A stretch of DNA of 64,000 nt from Nageia nagi. Lineage: Eukaryota > Pinophyta. The position numbers and the translations under genes were made by a program. The stretch spans positions 163,990,001 to 164,054,000 of the forward strand of contig JBITNC010000001.1 of assembly GCA_050084985.1 (NCBI GenBank). The letters run 5' to 3'. This document shows positions 41,001 through 45,433 of the stretch, in pieces (positions within the stretch are counted from its first letter, which is position 1; every line of letters starts with the position of its first letter). A model generated the notes under the pieces. It did not search any database and was not told the DNA's origin. It saw only the letters and a list, made by a program, of their open reading frames with translations.

Positions 41001-43155
41001 ATTATGATGTGCCTACTAACTTATCCGATTCCTATCACAAATGACTAAGTCCAAGTTGCAAGCAAGACGGAACCTATAGCAGTGTTACTAAGTGCAACAA
41101 TATGAGCAGCGTATCAAACCATATGACATAGAAAGAACTTCACTAACATATATCCATTTACATGTGAAATAGTGAACAATGCTTATCAAGTGGCAATCAC
41201 ACAACTTCTTAAGGTATTCATTCAGCTTTCTTACAAGCATACACTTATAAGAAATGCACACAAGCCATATATTAACCACAAGTAAACACCAAGTACAAGT
41301 ACTCAAGTCCACAATCCCATTAAGTGAAACAAGTCTTGATGTATTAGATTATGCTCAACATTCACATACAAGAGAGTATAAGAGTTTTAGCAAATTTCGC
41401 AGTAGTTCTCTTTAGCAAATGATCATCCTTCTCTACAAATGAGCCCCCTTGGGGTGTTTATAGTTTTGAATGAAATCCTAACCATAATTCAAATTCAAAT
41501 TTAATTCAGCTAAAATTAACCCTAATTCTATGAAATTAACAATGGTCCAATAAAATCATGCCAAATGTCCACATAAGATTTAATCCAGCATTTGCGGGAG
41601 CAAATCCTCATCCATCACAAGGCTTAACCAAGATTTATAAAAATTTGAAATCTGCAATATAGAAACTATGAAAAAATAAGTAAAACTAATTATGTTGCAT
41701 CACAAGTACAACACTCTCCTCAAAGTGGTCATCCATGAATGCTTCTATCAGCTCCACCACAAAACTGAGCTCCTTGTAGATTTGAGTCTTCTCATTGATG
41801 AACTTGGCGATCTCCTCAATGGTATGCTCCATCTAATGCTTCCATGTGTGTATCTCCATCATGTGGCGAATATGGCTTCCTGTTCAGTAGACATTGACAT
41901 CATCTGTGCATATAAGGTCCTTTTCCATGTCCCCATCAACTTCCTGGATCACATCATCATCAATAAGAATCTTGACCTCAAACTTTGCCATCAGCAAGTG
42001 AACACTGTCTTTCATATCTGTGATGGCCTTGGTCCATCCTTGGCATTGAGTCTTTACATTGTGTATCCAACCAAGATGATACCAATACTCCCTACAAAAT
42101 TGGAAGTCTCCAGGTCTATCTGCTAATGTTTTGCGAGGGTCTTCTACATTTGGACTACTCTGATCTAGCTTCTTGAACATGCACTCACATTGGCTATGAC
42201 ACTATTCATATTCTCTTCTTTCCTTACCAACTTTCAAAGACTATTAGTCTCTTCACTGCGTGCACAACCTCATTGCTTAAATCTTCTTTTGTGAGTGTGA
42301 ATCCTTCATTCAAGGGTACTTGCTTTCTGATGTCTTCTGGTTGCATCTTTGGCATATGTAAATTAGTACAAAGAATTCAGATATTATTGCAGCAATTATA
42401 GTGAAAGAATATTTTGCCATGTCAAATCTCAGTAATCGTTTGTAATATGTGGTACACATGTAAGCTTAAGCATAGGATTATTGTGTTTGCAGTGCATGAT
42501 TTTATATATTTCCTCCACTGTTAATCTCCAATAGAGATCGAGGATGGAACATTTAACTGCAATAACTTAAAACACAATGAGCAGTGTACAATGATAGTGC
42601 CTATATGTAACTCCTGAAGAGTAGAAAGAATACAGATGTAATAAATCAAATTTTACTTGATGTACATAGAAGCAAATAAAATAATTCCATTTTCAAAATC
42701 TACCTAGCTAAAAGTGGTGCACTATATATATACATATTAATAATGACTTGATTCTGATTTGTCTCTTACAATGAAATTCGTGAATGTTTGGTTTTATGCA
42801 GGCCTGAAGGAGGATTTGATTCTGATTTGTCTCTTATAGTGAAATTCTTGAATGTTTGGTTTTTGCAGGCCTGAAGGAGGTGTATTGCATGTGCATGGGA
42901 ATGTGAAAGAAAATGAAGAGGTTTCCTGGCTGGAGAATCTCTCTTTGTCTCTCACAGATTTTGCACTCGCTGAAGGTGATGGCTACATTGCACATTACTT
43001 TATGGCATCATGATGGAACTAATCTAAGTTTCTAATCTTTGTTAGTGCTTTCAGGATACAGCTGGAAAGTGATTATTGAACATGTGGAGAGAGTTAAATG
43101 GTATGCTCCACATATCCGTCACGTGGTTGCAGATGTAAGATGCATAAACATGTAA
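1961..43155 (+). CDS. TYW2: tRNA wybutosine-synthesizing protein 2 domain (C-terminal 261 residues), six exons
   Basis: TYW2 transfers the 3-amino-3-carboxypropyl group of S-adenosylmethionine to the tricyclic base made from G37 of tRNA-Phe, a cytosolic step of wybutosine synthesis. Six exons joined at GT-AG sites give one open frame from WERLGDMAVLP to RHVVADVRC and a stop. In fragment numbering (residue 1 at 1962) the SAM-binding motif DLFAGIG is residues 107-113, ACEWNP is 130-135, the GDNRI segment is near 159 and HVHGNV is 200-205. Splice phases agree at every junction. Plant orthologues fuse TYW3, kelch repeats and TYW2 in that order, so upstream exons are expected left of the window. 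Introns of 23,461, 592, 7,728, 8,548 and 79 bp are very long but each junction restores conserved sequence. A poly(A) signal AATAAA lies at 43196. I see no break, so the gene looks functional. Confidence 0.92.
2091..4423 (+). other. Intron 1, left part without recognised elements
   Basis: Intron begins GTTAGT at 2091. I see AT-rich sequence, a poly(A) run near 3290, and short ORFs with no family resemblance. A diverged tandem duplication lies at about 3180-3690 and is listed separately. Confidence 0.6.
3180..3690 (+). repeat. Diverged tandem duplication, unit about 270 bp
   Basis: Sequence around 3185-3400 recurs at about 3440-3690 in the same order. Shared words include CAGTTGCTT, CACAGC.AGTAGA, AAATAAACC/GATAAACGG followed by GCAGTG, TTATT-poly(A), and GATCAATCAAG.TACATG. 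The copies are clearly diverged, implying an old event. No coding content is seen. Confidence 0.5.
4424..5649 (+). repeat. 5' LTR of gypsy element
   Basis: Begins TGATATCCC and ends ATCATCACA two bases before the primer binding site. It holds a run of 28-30 bp units built around CCTAGACCCCCACGTTGG between about 4708 and 4895. A second, wider-spaced set of ACGTTGGCA motifs lies at 5390-5610. TATAAAAGG-like sequence is present in the other copy near 9273, consistent with the promoter zone. Confidence 0.85.
5652..5663 (+). other. Primer binding site (initiator tRNA-Met type)
   Basis: TGGTATCAGAGC lies 2 bp inside the left LTR. It is complementary to the 3' end of initiator tRNA-Met, the usual primer of plant LTR retrotransposons. 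Confidence 0.85.
5792..7100 (+). pseudogene. Degenerate gypsy gag
   Basis: Fragments of a gag reading frame are scattered over several frames. 5820-6068 encodes a basic, Ser/Arg-rich N-terminal stretch with STIHNMMGAITTMQGQL. Around 6570-6860 the retrotransposon-gag pattern can be followed (MIARTWLHQLQTYF, EDVIHFASLHFEGDTLKWW, FDEFSKWLVKRFDRKK, DLTSLRQQGAMDEYV) with several in-frame stops and at least one frame change. Gag would form the particle shell around the element's RNA. It cannot be translated as one protein now. Confidence 0.65.
7225..7683 (+). pseudogene. Gypsy aspartic protease fragment
   Basis: An open stretch of about 150 codons carries the retropepsin-like pattern VMVLIDPGASHNFIDEGFV followed by LTLVDHIVERFGVRLQSY and ILGVQWLFKLGDI. 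The catalytic D-S/T-G is here D-P-G, so activity is doubtful. In autonomous gypsy elements reverse transcriptase would follow; here the frame stops at 7681 and leads into the repeat array. Confidence 0.7.
7890..8440 (+). repeat. 30-bp minisatellite, about 18 copies
   Basis: The unit is close to TACCCCACGTTGGGCCTTGG plus AGAGGTTGGA and repeats with a strict 30-bp step from about 7893 to 8432, so adjacent copies line up exactly. Because 30 is ten codons, one frame stays open over 7936-8202 as a ten-residue repeat (units such as VGYPMMNFGE, VGHLTWSLEE). Copies diverge towards the right. The same CACGTTGG core and 30-bp spacing appear in the element's own LTR. Confidence 0.85.
8728..8743 (+). other. 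Polypurine tract of gypsy element
   Basis: GAGAGGGGAAGCTTTG directly precedes the right LTR start TGATATC at 8744, the expected place for the plus-strand primer. Confidence 0.7.
8744..9975 (+). repeat. 3' LTR of gypsy element
   Basis: A colinear copy of 4424-5649 with numerous substitutions and small indels, beginning TGATATCCCC and ending GGATCATCACA. It includes the same CCACGTTGG unit array at about 9030-9215. Confidence 0.85.
10168..10533 (-). pseudogene. Gypsy protease/gag-pol fragment
   Basis: The minus strand encodes about 120 codons with ALAPNTLKIQGYIKKHKITI followed by LIGSRSTHTIIDASIAEIL. This resembles the retropepsin start of gypsy polyproteins (usually LIDSGSTHNFID). The catalytic Asp position is replaced (LIGSRST). 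Flanking minus-strand sequence up to about 10800 is GC-richer and may belong to the same fragment, but no further domain is readable. Confidence 0.55.
10534..11600. other. Intron 1 sequence without recognised elements
   Basis: The first 250 bp are GC-richer and probably continue the minus-strand retroelement fragment. The rest is AT-rich with no ORF of note and no clear repeat boundary. Confidence 0.5.
11600..12010 (+). repeat. AT-rich dispersed repeat, copy 1
   Basis: A stretch rich in TTTGGCCAAA-like and GGAAAAAGGGAAAAA words. TTTTTTGAAAATA followed by AGCCAAAT resembles, in opposite orientation, the block at about 28860-29310. Overlapping small ORFs on both strands are composition effects. 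Family unknown. Confidence 0.4.
12011..12770. other. AT-rich intron sequence, nothing recognised
   Basis: Contains TATATATAC runs near 12290-12330 and 12500-12540 but no coding or transposon signature. Confidence 0.5.
12771..13778 (+). mobile_element. Probable hAT-type remnant, split by the copia insertion
   Basis: 12830-13010 and 13690-13773 are unusually GC-rich for the region and full of GGGAA/TTCCC words, like the internal style of the hAT element at 23363. An ORF at 13166-13375 encodes a Trp-Trp-Asp and acidic peptide (SSPVAWWDVDLVEATCLEAD, then EEQDHDDD) that resembles the acidic tails of hAT transposases, but I cannot prove it. The copia element at 13779 interrupts this block, and its right flank resumes at 18964. 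No terminal repeats were established. Confidence 0.35.
13779..14227 (+). repeat. 5' LTR of copia element
   Basis: 449 bp beginning TGTTGGAGTTTTTACATTTG and ending TTCTCTCA. U3 contains GCGTTT/AAACGC words that can pair locally (for example GCGTTTTGAAACGC at about 13877). TATATTGTAC near 14160 is the likely promoter zone. Confidence 0.92.
14231..14242 (+). other. Primer binding site
   Basis: TGGTACCAGAGC, 3 bp inside the left LTR. It resembles the initiator tRNA-Met site TGGTATCAGAGC with one change. Confidence 0.8.
14361..15191 (+). pseudogene. Copia gag
   Basis: A nearly intact gag frame from MAFEVNSFPIPKFNGEDYEYW through the UBN2-type region (ALDKWLFPRIASCNTPNDAW, then LRLQSLKTKFENLKQKENE) to an Arg/Gly-rich tail. 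The zinc knuckle begins CYYC but its His and last Cys are lost, and the frame stops at 15189. The open frame extends upstream to 14256, but the Met at 14361 is the usual start next to the conserved N-terminus. Gag would package element RNA. Confidence 0.85.
15192..18525 (+). pseudogene. Copia pol (protease, integrase, RT, RNase H), multiply broken
   Basis: Protease: ILYTSCSNHMTS near 15300, where the catalytic Asp is Tyr and Gly is Ser. Integrase: HLRYGH...CAVC zinc-binding part, HSDICGPM, and RTNRGGEF where the second catalytic Asp has become Asn (16083-16085), then QQNGVAERKNRT. RT: KWVYKTKFNSDG, FDVKSAFLNG and LYVDDLIY retain their Asp residues. RNase H: SSFEAEYIAI, FCDNQSVIQL and DNLADLFTK. 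The frame changes between 16265 and 16381, 16857 and 16877, and 17779 and 17890. In-frame stops occur at about 15274, 16263, 17168, 17192 and 17339, among others. Confidence 0.9.
18476..18488 (+). other. Polypurine tract of copia element
   Basis: TTTAAGGGGGAGT immediately before the right LTR. The RNase H frame reads straight through it. Confidence 0.8.
18489..18958 (+). repeat. 3' LTR of copia element
   Basis: 470-bp copy of the left LTR with clear divergence. It holds a 7-bp stem GAAACGC/GCGTTTC (18614-18631) in its U3 part. It is followed by target duplication CATTC. Confidence 0.92.
18964..19298. other. Short interval, mostly AT-rich
   Basis: The first bases continue the sequence interrupted by the copia insertion. 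A TATATATAATTTATTATATATAGG-like stretch lies near 19090-19120. No gene is seen. Confidence 0.5.
19299..20479 (+). mobile_element. Solo LTR related to the 4424-9975 gypsy family
   Basis: It follows the same path as the gypsy LTRs: CCCCCTTGTATCATTGTAAT start, GACTTAATGGGTCATTGGAC, AGTGGGATGTCTCCCTCCC, GATCATGATTGTGGGAATCC. A run of 28-30 bp CCCACGTTGG units lies at 19575-19760, then spaced ACGTTGG motifs. No second LTR or interior is present. The left edge is near 19299 and the right edge near 20479 by analogy; target duplication was not found. Confidence 0.7.
20480..23354. other. Intron 1 sequence, largely unassigned
   Basis: AT-rich, with no ORF resembling a known family. Two near-identical 42-bp words starting TTAATTCATTCTGCTTTAATT occur at 22187 and 22265. 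A palindromic ACACACATGTACATGCATGTGTG-like stretch lies near 23000. Around 22690-22920 repeated ACTTGGCAAAGACTTT-like words suggest old transposon debris. Confidence 0.5.
23363..24255. mobile_element. Non-autonomous hAT element (893 bp)
   Basis: A perfect 8-bp direct repeat CTCTCAAT flanks the element (23355-23362 and 24256-24263), the target duplication length of hAT transposons. Ends are imperfect inverted repeats, CAAGGTTGTCA at the left and CAACATTATCA read inward from the right (8 of 11 matching). Near both ends GGGGACG/CGTCCC words are densely repeated, as in subterminal transposase-binding repeats. The centre is AT-rich, with three 41-42 bp repeats containing AGTGTGCAAGAGGGGG (23943-24056). 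No transposase is encoded, so mobility would need a helper. Confidence 0.82.
24264..25551. other. Intron 1 right part, with one unexplained ORF
   Basis: Mostly AT-rich. On the + strand 24783-25043 an 86-codon ORF includes NFWWNSQGALVRVKNDDVPY and FGSFNGEDMMARTSS. This has a coding-like composition but I cannot assign it; it may be transposon or captured-gene debris. It has no splice-site arrangement in frame with the TYW2 exons. Confidence 0.4.
25552..25787 (+). CDS. TYW2: TYW2 exon 2 of window (SAM-binding motif)
   Basis: The acceptor GTGTGAATTAG ends at 25551. The exon encodes GRIAATGTRDSTLELL, then a segment ending in DATKCMFSSGN, and the methyltransferase-fold motif VVDLFAGIGYF. The donor is taken at 25788 (AA|GTATGG) rather than the nearby GTAACA at 25793. 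Only the former keeps frame with the next exon and gives LLVKAGAKLVYACEWN across the junction. Confidence 0.92.
25788..26379 (+). other. Intron 2 of TYW2
   Basis: 592 bp, GTATGG to GACAG. An ORF inside (25909-26328) has no family resemblance and is read as chance. Confidence 0.85.
26380..26515 (+). CDS. TYW2: TYW2 exon 3 of window
   Basis: The acceptor TTATGACAG ends at 26379 and the donor GTG|GTAAGT follows 26515. It encodes AGAKLVYACEWNPSALSAL through EGDNRIRAPV. The ACEWNP block follows the SAM-binding loop in the Trm5/TYW2 fold, with the acidic Glu expected to contact the SAM ribose (family knowledge). The exon begins with the last base of a Lys codon and ends in phase 0. Confidence 0.92.
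27020..27173 (+). repeat. 77-bp tandem duplication
   Basis: ATGATTCCTTATGGTAGAAT to AAAGCAGC at 27020-27096 is repeated at 27097-27173 with only a few changes. Recent local duplication within intron 3; no function is evident. Confidence 0.85.
27455..27700 (-). mobile_element. Probable tRNA-derived SINE
   Basis: On the minus strand, TGGCAGAACAGG (27632-27643) resembles a Pol III A box. GTTTGATTCC (27599-27608) resembles a B box, with CATGGTGGAGGTCC between them. The arrangement and the downstream GGTATACTCGTACTAAACTG resemble the Au-type plant SINEs as I remember them; no search was run. Limits are approximate and no target duplication was identified. It sits in intron 3 opposite to the host gene. 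Confidence 0.5.
28060..28640 (+). pseudogene. LINE endonuclease fragment
   Basis: Over shifting frames the sequence reads as the N-terminal endonuclease of a plant LINE, including LFSEISKFSSLGDVLLVGDF and NARTG. The GDFNARTG block is the catalytic Asp/Asn motif of AP-type endonucleases. Stops and frame changes abound. The remainder of the endonuclease resembles 32577-33020, so the LINE may be split by a later insertion. Confidence 0.6.
28860..29310 (-). repeat. AT-rich dispersed repeat, copy 2
   Basis: Long T-runs with CCCTTTTTTCC, CGTATTCACGAATTTT and GGCATTTTTT words. Read on the minus strand it resembles 11600-12010. GTTTAAAC-type words near its left edge (28888, 28931) could be part of terminal repeats. 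Family unknown. Confidence 0.4.
29320..30148 (-). mobile_element. Possible 3' LTR on the minus strand (left edge unknown)
   Basis: Read on the minus strand, a GAAAGGG purine run (about 30162) is followed by TGTAAATAATTTG at 30148. A TATA-like CTATAAATAAACCC lies about 130 bp inside (near 30015). The same order is seen in the LTR candidate ending at 35674. No second LTR was found, so this remains a candidate. Confidence 0.35.
30480..32130. repeat. Degenerate tandem array, period about 190 bp
   Basis: The core GAAAACATGCGCCTAG and variants recurs at 30632, 30820, 31015, 31202, (31380, decayed), 31582, 31766 and 31959. Steps are 188, 195, 187, about 380 split by the decayed copy, 184 and 193 bp. 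Around each core, words such as CAAAATGACCC, AACAAGTGGTTCAAG and TTTCAAAG.CCAAA recur in order. The copies are strongly diverged. The array lies directly beside the minus-strand LTR candidate, the position of hypervariable 3' UTR repeats of some plant gypsy elements. Confidence 0.7.
32131..32570. other. Unassigned interval in intron 3
   Basis: No coding or repeat signal is visible. It lies between the ~190-bp array and the second LINE fragment. Confidence 0.45.
32577..33020 (+). pseudogene. LINE endonuclease C-terminal fragment
   Basis: The + strand reads HLINLGDSHDLIILN, then FTCFPHASGASVVDYVMAN and PPLADHTLITFNLLF, matching the second half of a plant LINE endonuclease (the SVVDYV and SDH-like blocks). 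The same order appears in the LINE at 53.6 kb. It probably continues the fragment at 28060-28640. Confidence 0.6.
33092..33478 (+). mobile_element. Copia-type LTR followed by a primer binding site
   Basis: Starts TGTTGGAGTTTGAG and ends TTGTCTCA, followed at 33482 by TGGTATCAAAACTTG, a decayed initiator tRNA-Met primer site. The plan matches the LTR at 13779: stem-forming GCATTT/AAATGC and GCGTTT words in U3, GTAACTTCCATG.GAG, and a CTCTATAAATTTGTACTTTG promoter zone near 33418. No gag follows, so it is a truncated left end. It interrupts the LINE fragment. Confidence 0.65.
33500..34243. other. Right end of intron 3
   Basis: AT-rich with no recognisable element; ends at the exon 4 acceptor TTGTGCAG. 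Confidence 0.6.
34244..34320 (+). CDS. TYW2: TYW2 exon 4 of window (77 bp)
   Basis: A short exon between two long introns. The acceptor GTATTGTGCAG ends at 34243 and the donor TTGAG|GTGATT follows 34320. It encodes GIAHRVCLGLLPSSELSW followed by RSAVRAL and two bases of an Arg codon. This matches the RVNLGLIPSSE-type segment that must lie between exons 3 and 5. Phase 0 at the start and two leftover bases at the end fit both neighbours exactly. Confidence 0.9.
34780..35674 (-). mobile_element. Probable gypsy-type 3' LTR on the minus strand (left edge approximate)
   Basis: On the minus strand AAAGAGGGGCAAATGTAGA is immediately followed by TGTCTCAAAATGAACC at 35674, a typical polypurine tract and LTR start. 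A TATA-like CCTATATAAAGGC lies near 35515. The left edge is put near 34780 where TG-led sequence occurs. Internal sequence upstream (to the right) includes the tandem array at 36290-36890. No coding domain was found. Confidence 0.5.
36290..36890. repeat. Two-level tandem array, about 50-bp halves in about 100-bp units
   Basis: CATCTCACCAATCTTTAGGC followed by CTACTTTTGTGAATGA recurs many times. Larger units end in GGTTCAAGTATTTTTCATGAAG, seen at about 36430, 36528, 36677, 36775 and 36878. Most steps are 98-105 bp, with one of 149 bp that contains an extra half-unit. The array lies upstream (minus-strand sense) of the LTR ending at 35674. Confidence 0.75.
36900..38190. other. AT-rich intron 4 sequence, nothing recognised
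   Basis: No ORF of note and no repeat boundary that I can defend. Confidence 0.5.
38195..38860. repeat. Tandem array, period about 68 bp, nine to ten copies
   Basis: The unit resembles GAGCAATTTCTAAATGCAGG followed by GTTTTCTGGATATAAAATTC and TGAATTAATTTTGAAATAAG. GCAATTTCT-type starts fall at 38231, 38303, 38357, 38434, 38501, 38571, 38640 and 38710, then decayed copies to about 38820. Steps range from 54 to 77 bp. Copies are moderately diverged; no coding potential is seen. Confidence 0.8.
39300..40527 (-). mobile_element. Possible LTR, minus strand, distantly like the ACGTTGG gypsy family
   Basis: Read on the minus strand from 40527 it starts TGATGTCATATTTTGTCACC. It then follows the gypsy LTR plan: TTTTATTGTACTT, TAATGGGACTTTATG, GTGAGCCCCAAAAGAGAA, AAGTGGGACATCCC. 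Further on, repeated GTCCAGCC/TTCATCCAG words occur at about 39740-39920. Edges are not established and no partner LTR was found. Confidence 0.4.
40528..41690. other. Intron 4 interval with a weak minus-strand LTR candidate
   Basis: On the minus strand TGTGGACATTTGGCATG at about 41571 is followed inside by CTATAAACACCCC near 41460, similar in plan to the other two minus-strand LTR candidates. No left edge, purine tract or partner could be fixed. The rest is unassigned. Confidence 0.3.
41690..42370 (-). pseudogene. Minus-strand coding remnant, helix-rich, probably retroelement gag-like
   Basis: The minus strand carries peptides MPKMQPEDIRKQVPLNEGF and TLTKEDLSNEVVHAV near 42350-42250. They are followed by a 98-codon frame at 42180-41884 (ADRPGDFQFCREYWYHLGW and TDMKDSVHLLMAKFEVKIL). 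The frames are broken and the composition suits a coiled-coil gag-type or accessory protein of a large plant retroelement. I cannot name the family. Confidence 0.35.
42748..42880 (+). repeat. 67-68 bp tandem duplication spanning the exon 5 acceptor
   Basis: TTGATTCTGATTTGTCTCTT to TGCAGGCCTGAAGGAGG occurs at 42748-42813 and again at 42816-42880 with a few changes. Each copy contains a polypyrimidine stretch, a CAG acceptor (42801 and 42868) and the first 12 bases of exon 5. Only the right copy continues the TYW2 frame. Confidence 0.9.
42869..42975 (+). CDS. TYW2: TYW2 exon 5 of window
   Basis: The acceptor GGTTTTTGCAG ends at 42868 and the donor GAAG|GTGATG follows 42975. It encodes PEGGVLHVHGNVKENEEVSW through TDFALAEG, containing the conserved PEGG and HVHGNV blocks. 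A near-copy of the acceptor and the first 12 exon bases lies 67 bp upstream (42802). Using that copy would shift frame into a stop, so the downstream site is chosen. Confidence 0.92.
43055..43155 (+). CDS. TYW2: TYW2 exon 6, C-terminus and stop
   Basis: The acceptor GTGCTTTCAG ends at 43054 after a 79-bp intron. It encodes YSWKVIIEHVERVKWYAP, then HIRHVVADVRCINM and TAA at 43153-43155. The ERVKWYAP and VADVRC blocks are the usual plant TYW2 C-terminus, so the protein ends at its normal length. AATAAA at 43196 is a plausible poly(A) signal. Confidence 0.93.
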
Positions 43156-43195
43156 TTCTGGATTTTATCTAGTTTGTTTTTCAAATGGGAAAATA

Positions 43196-43201
43196 ATAAA
43201 A
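43196..43201 (+). promoter_or_regulatory. Candidate poly(A) signal of TYW2
   Basis: AATAAA 41 bp after the stop codon. Plant signals are loose, so this is only a plausible site. Confidence 0.4.
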
Positions 43202-43599
43202 TATGGATCCCATATGTTTCAAAGCTCTCTGGTCTATCTAGCTCTTCATAAACTTGTCAAGGCAATTGAAGCAATGAAGAGCTGGATATGCTTTGGTGTT
43301 GCTCAATTTTAGTTGTGCCACATCAAATTAATATTAAATTTCTGGCTGGTGAGCGAAATAGATTTATTACATGAGAAATATGTTCAGGCATAATCACCCA
43401 TTATCCAAATATCATACATGAAAAATCATAAGATAGAAGGCCATATCAGTTGAGTGCATATTGTATTATTGTGAATGAAACGAGTGGCTTTCCTGATCCA
43501 GATGTTGGACACTTAGTGTTTATAACTTTGTTGTTTGTTTTGATCCCAATTGCATGATTATATACAGCACCTGAATACATTTTATCAGTTCAAGCTAAA

Positions 43600-44080
43600 T
43601 GGAAAATTAATGCAGCAGTAATGTGAAAAAAACTTCATATAGTTGCAGGAGAGTGGATGATACAGAAAATTCAAAATAGAAATTGGAAAAAACTCTTGAA
43701 GAAAGCATGGGAGACAAATGCAATGAGCAAGAAAGGAAGATTATTTTTGTGTCTGTAAATGACCAAAAAAGTCAATGCGATTCAAAAGCATAGCCAAAGG
43801 AATAGAGATGAACTAGGGAGTAAGACCCTGGAGAAAAAAAGTCAACTAAAACAAAATAGAGTAAGAGAGTTAGAGAAAAATCCAAAAAGGTTAAACCTCA
43901 AAACCTAACCCTAAAAGTTAAATATATAGGAAAGAAGGATCTCTAGAAGAGAAAGTGAAGAGAAACAGAGAACAACTAGAACCAAGAAAGATTTTGTATT
44001 AACTTGTGAAGCTCAAAAAAATGGATTTCACACCTTACAATGCTCTTCAGTTCAGCTGAGAATAAAAGCTAAATGCATCT
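43600..44080 (+). mobile_element. LTR fragment, dispersed copy 1
   Basis: A GCAGGAGAG purine run is followed at 43652 by TGGATGATACAGAAAATTCA. Downstream come TTTCACACCTTACAAT and GAATAAAAGCTAAATGCATCTAC. The same order occurs at 52270-52520, including a purine run (AAGGGGAG) before TGGATGCCATAG. This suggests the 3' LTR start of a shared family with both interiors lost. Confidence 0.45.
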
Positions 44081-45433
44081 ACTTGAGTCACCTATCCACA
44101 CGTTTTGCACTAAATGCGTGGGGCACATCAAGATGTACACGTCAAATGGTGTATTGCTAATTGCTGGCTATTAAATATATTGGGACAGATGTACACCATA
44201 AACTACACACTGATAGTCGTTGGTCATTAAGTGAGTGAAGAAGTCTAAAAACAAATCCCTAGAAACAAGATGCCTGAATTTTGGTTTTATCATTAAAAAC
44301 AGCGACCCTAACAACTAAGTTAGCGATTGGATAAATCTAGATGTGAAAGGCAAATTCAAAATCTGTAAATATTCGACTTCCAAGGCTTGTAACTTTTTTG
44401 TTGGAAATCAAAACCGTCATATACTACATCAAAATGATTGGTTTGAAATGAGGAATTTGAATGTCAATTCTCAGAATTTGAAAATTTCTAAAATTTTGAA
44501 AACTAGAGATTGGGCAAAAATGATGTTTGATGTGTTTGGGCTAAGGATCGTCGAACCATTTGTCAAACATGGGTTTGATGATAATGTGTGGTTCTTGGGT
44601 GAACTTGTAGTTGTTTAATTACATGAAGAAAGGGACTTTCTTGGTTTGTGCTTTTCTATGGATTGTTGAAGAGACTAGATAAAAGCCGTTGAAGTAGTTC
44701 ATCCTTGTTTGTCAAAATTAACTTAGTAAACATAAGAATAAAAAACCTAGCTGCTTTTCAAGCAATGAAAGAATTTGTTCTTTTATTCCTTGAAACTTCT
44801 CATGTTGGTTTGTCTTACAAGAAGTCTCTTTATTTCACCAAGAGTCCAAGCTTTTAATTGGTTCTTGGGATGGTGGGAGTGGATCGACTTTTGAAACAAT
44901 TTAGTGCTCATAATACTTGTCTCAACAAAATCCTAGCAAAAGAACAAGATCCAAAATGTTGATTTTTAAAATCTGAGATACACGATACTATGTTAATGCC
45001 TTTGTTGTGAAATTCGAGCCGAGTCCTGAGTACTTGACAAGCTCGAGTTTGAGTTGGCCTAGTCATGCTCAATTAGTTTGGGATTTGTTTTTTTACCAAT
45101 ATGGCCGAGTCTCGATGAGTCCCGGTTCGAGTGTGTCCTGATGTTTACACTCAATTAGCTTGACAAAACAGAAAAATGCCCATTTACCCTCAATTACTTT
45201 TGCATGTCATTTTTTCCCATTGTTCTAGGTTTGAAGTGAATTTCGAACGAGGTCAAAGAGCATTCCATAACAAACTAAAATTGTTTTTCCCAATTGTATC
45301 GATTTTTCTTAAACTTACTATCCACCATATCCAACAACACCCATGAAATTCACTATTGACATAGATAATTTTCTTTCTTCCATCTTTAACTTTCTTTGGG
45401 GGCGTTTAGGGTTTTAATATTACATACTTTGAA
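44081..45433. other. Unassigned, with a short CGAGTC-rich block
   Basis: 44343-44618 holds a 91-codon ORF without family resemblance. 45010-45180 is rich in CGAGTC/GAGTCCTGAGT/CTCGAGTTTGAGT words, as in subterminal parts of small DNA transposons, but terminal repeats could not be fixed. Confidence 0.35.

Noticed and set aside
41692-42126. 144-codon + strand ORF
   Set aside because: The minus strand of the same stretch has the more protein-like composition, and the + frame is Leu/His/Ile-rich without motif.
42802-42868. Upstream acceptor as the normal start of TYW2 exon 5
   Set aside because: It would add 67 nt, shift frame and reach TGA at the start of the true exon.
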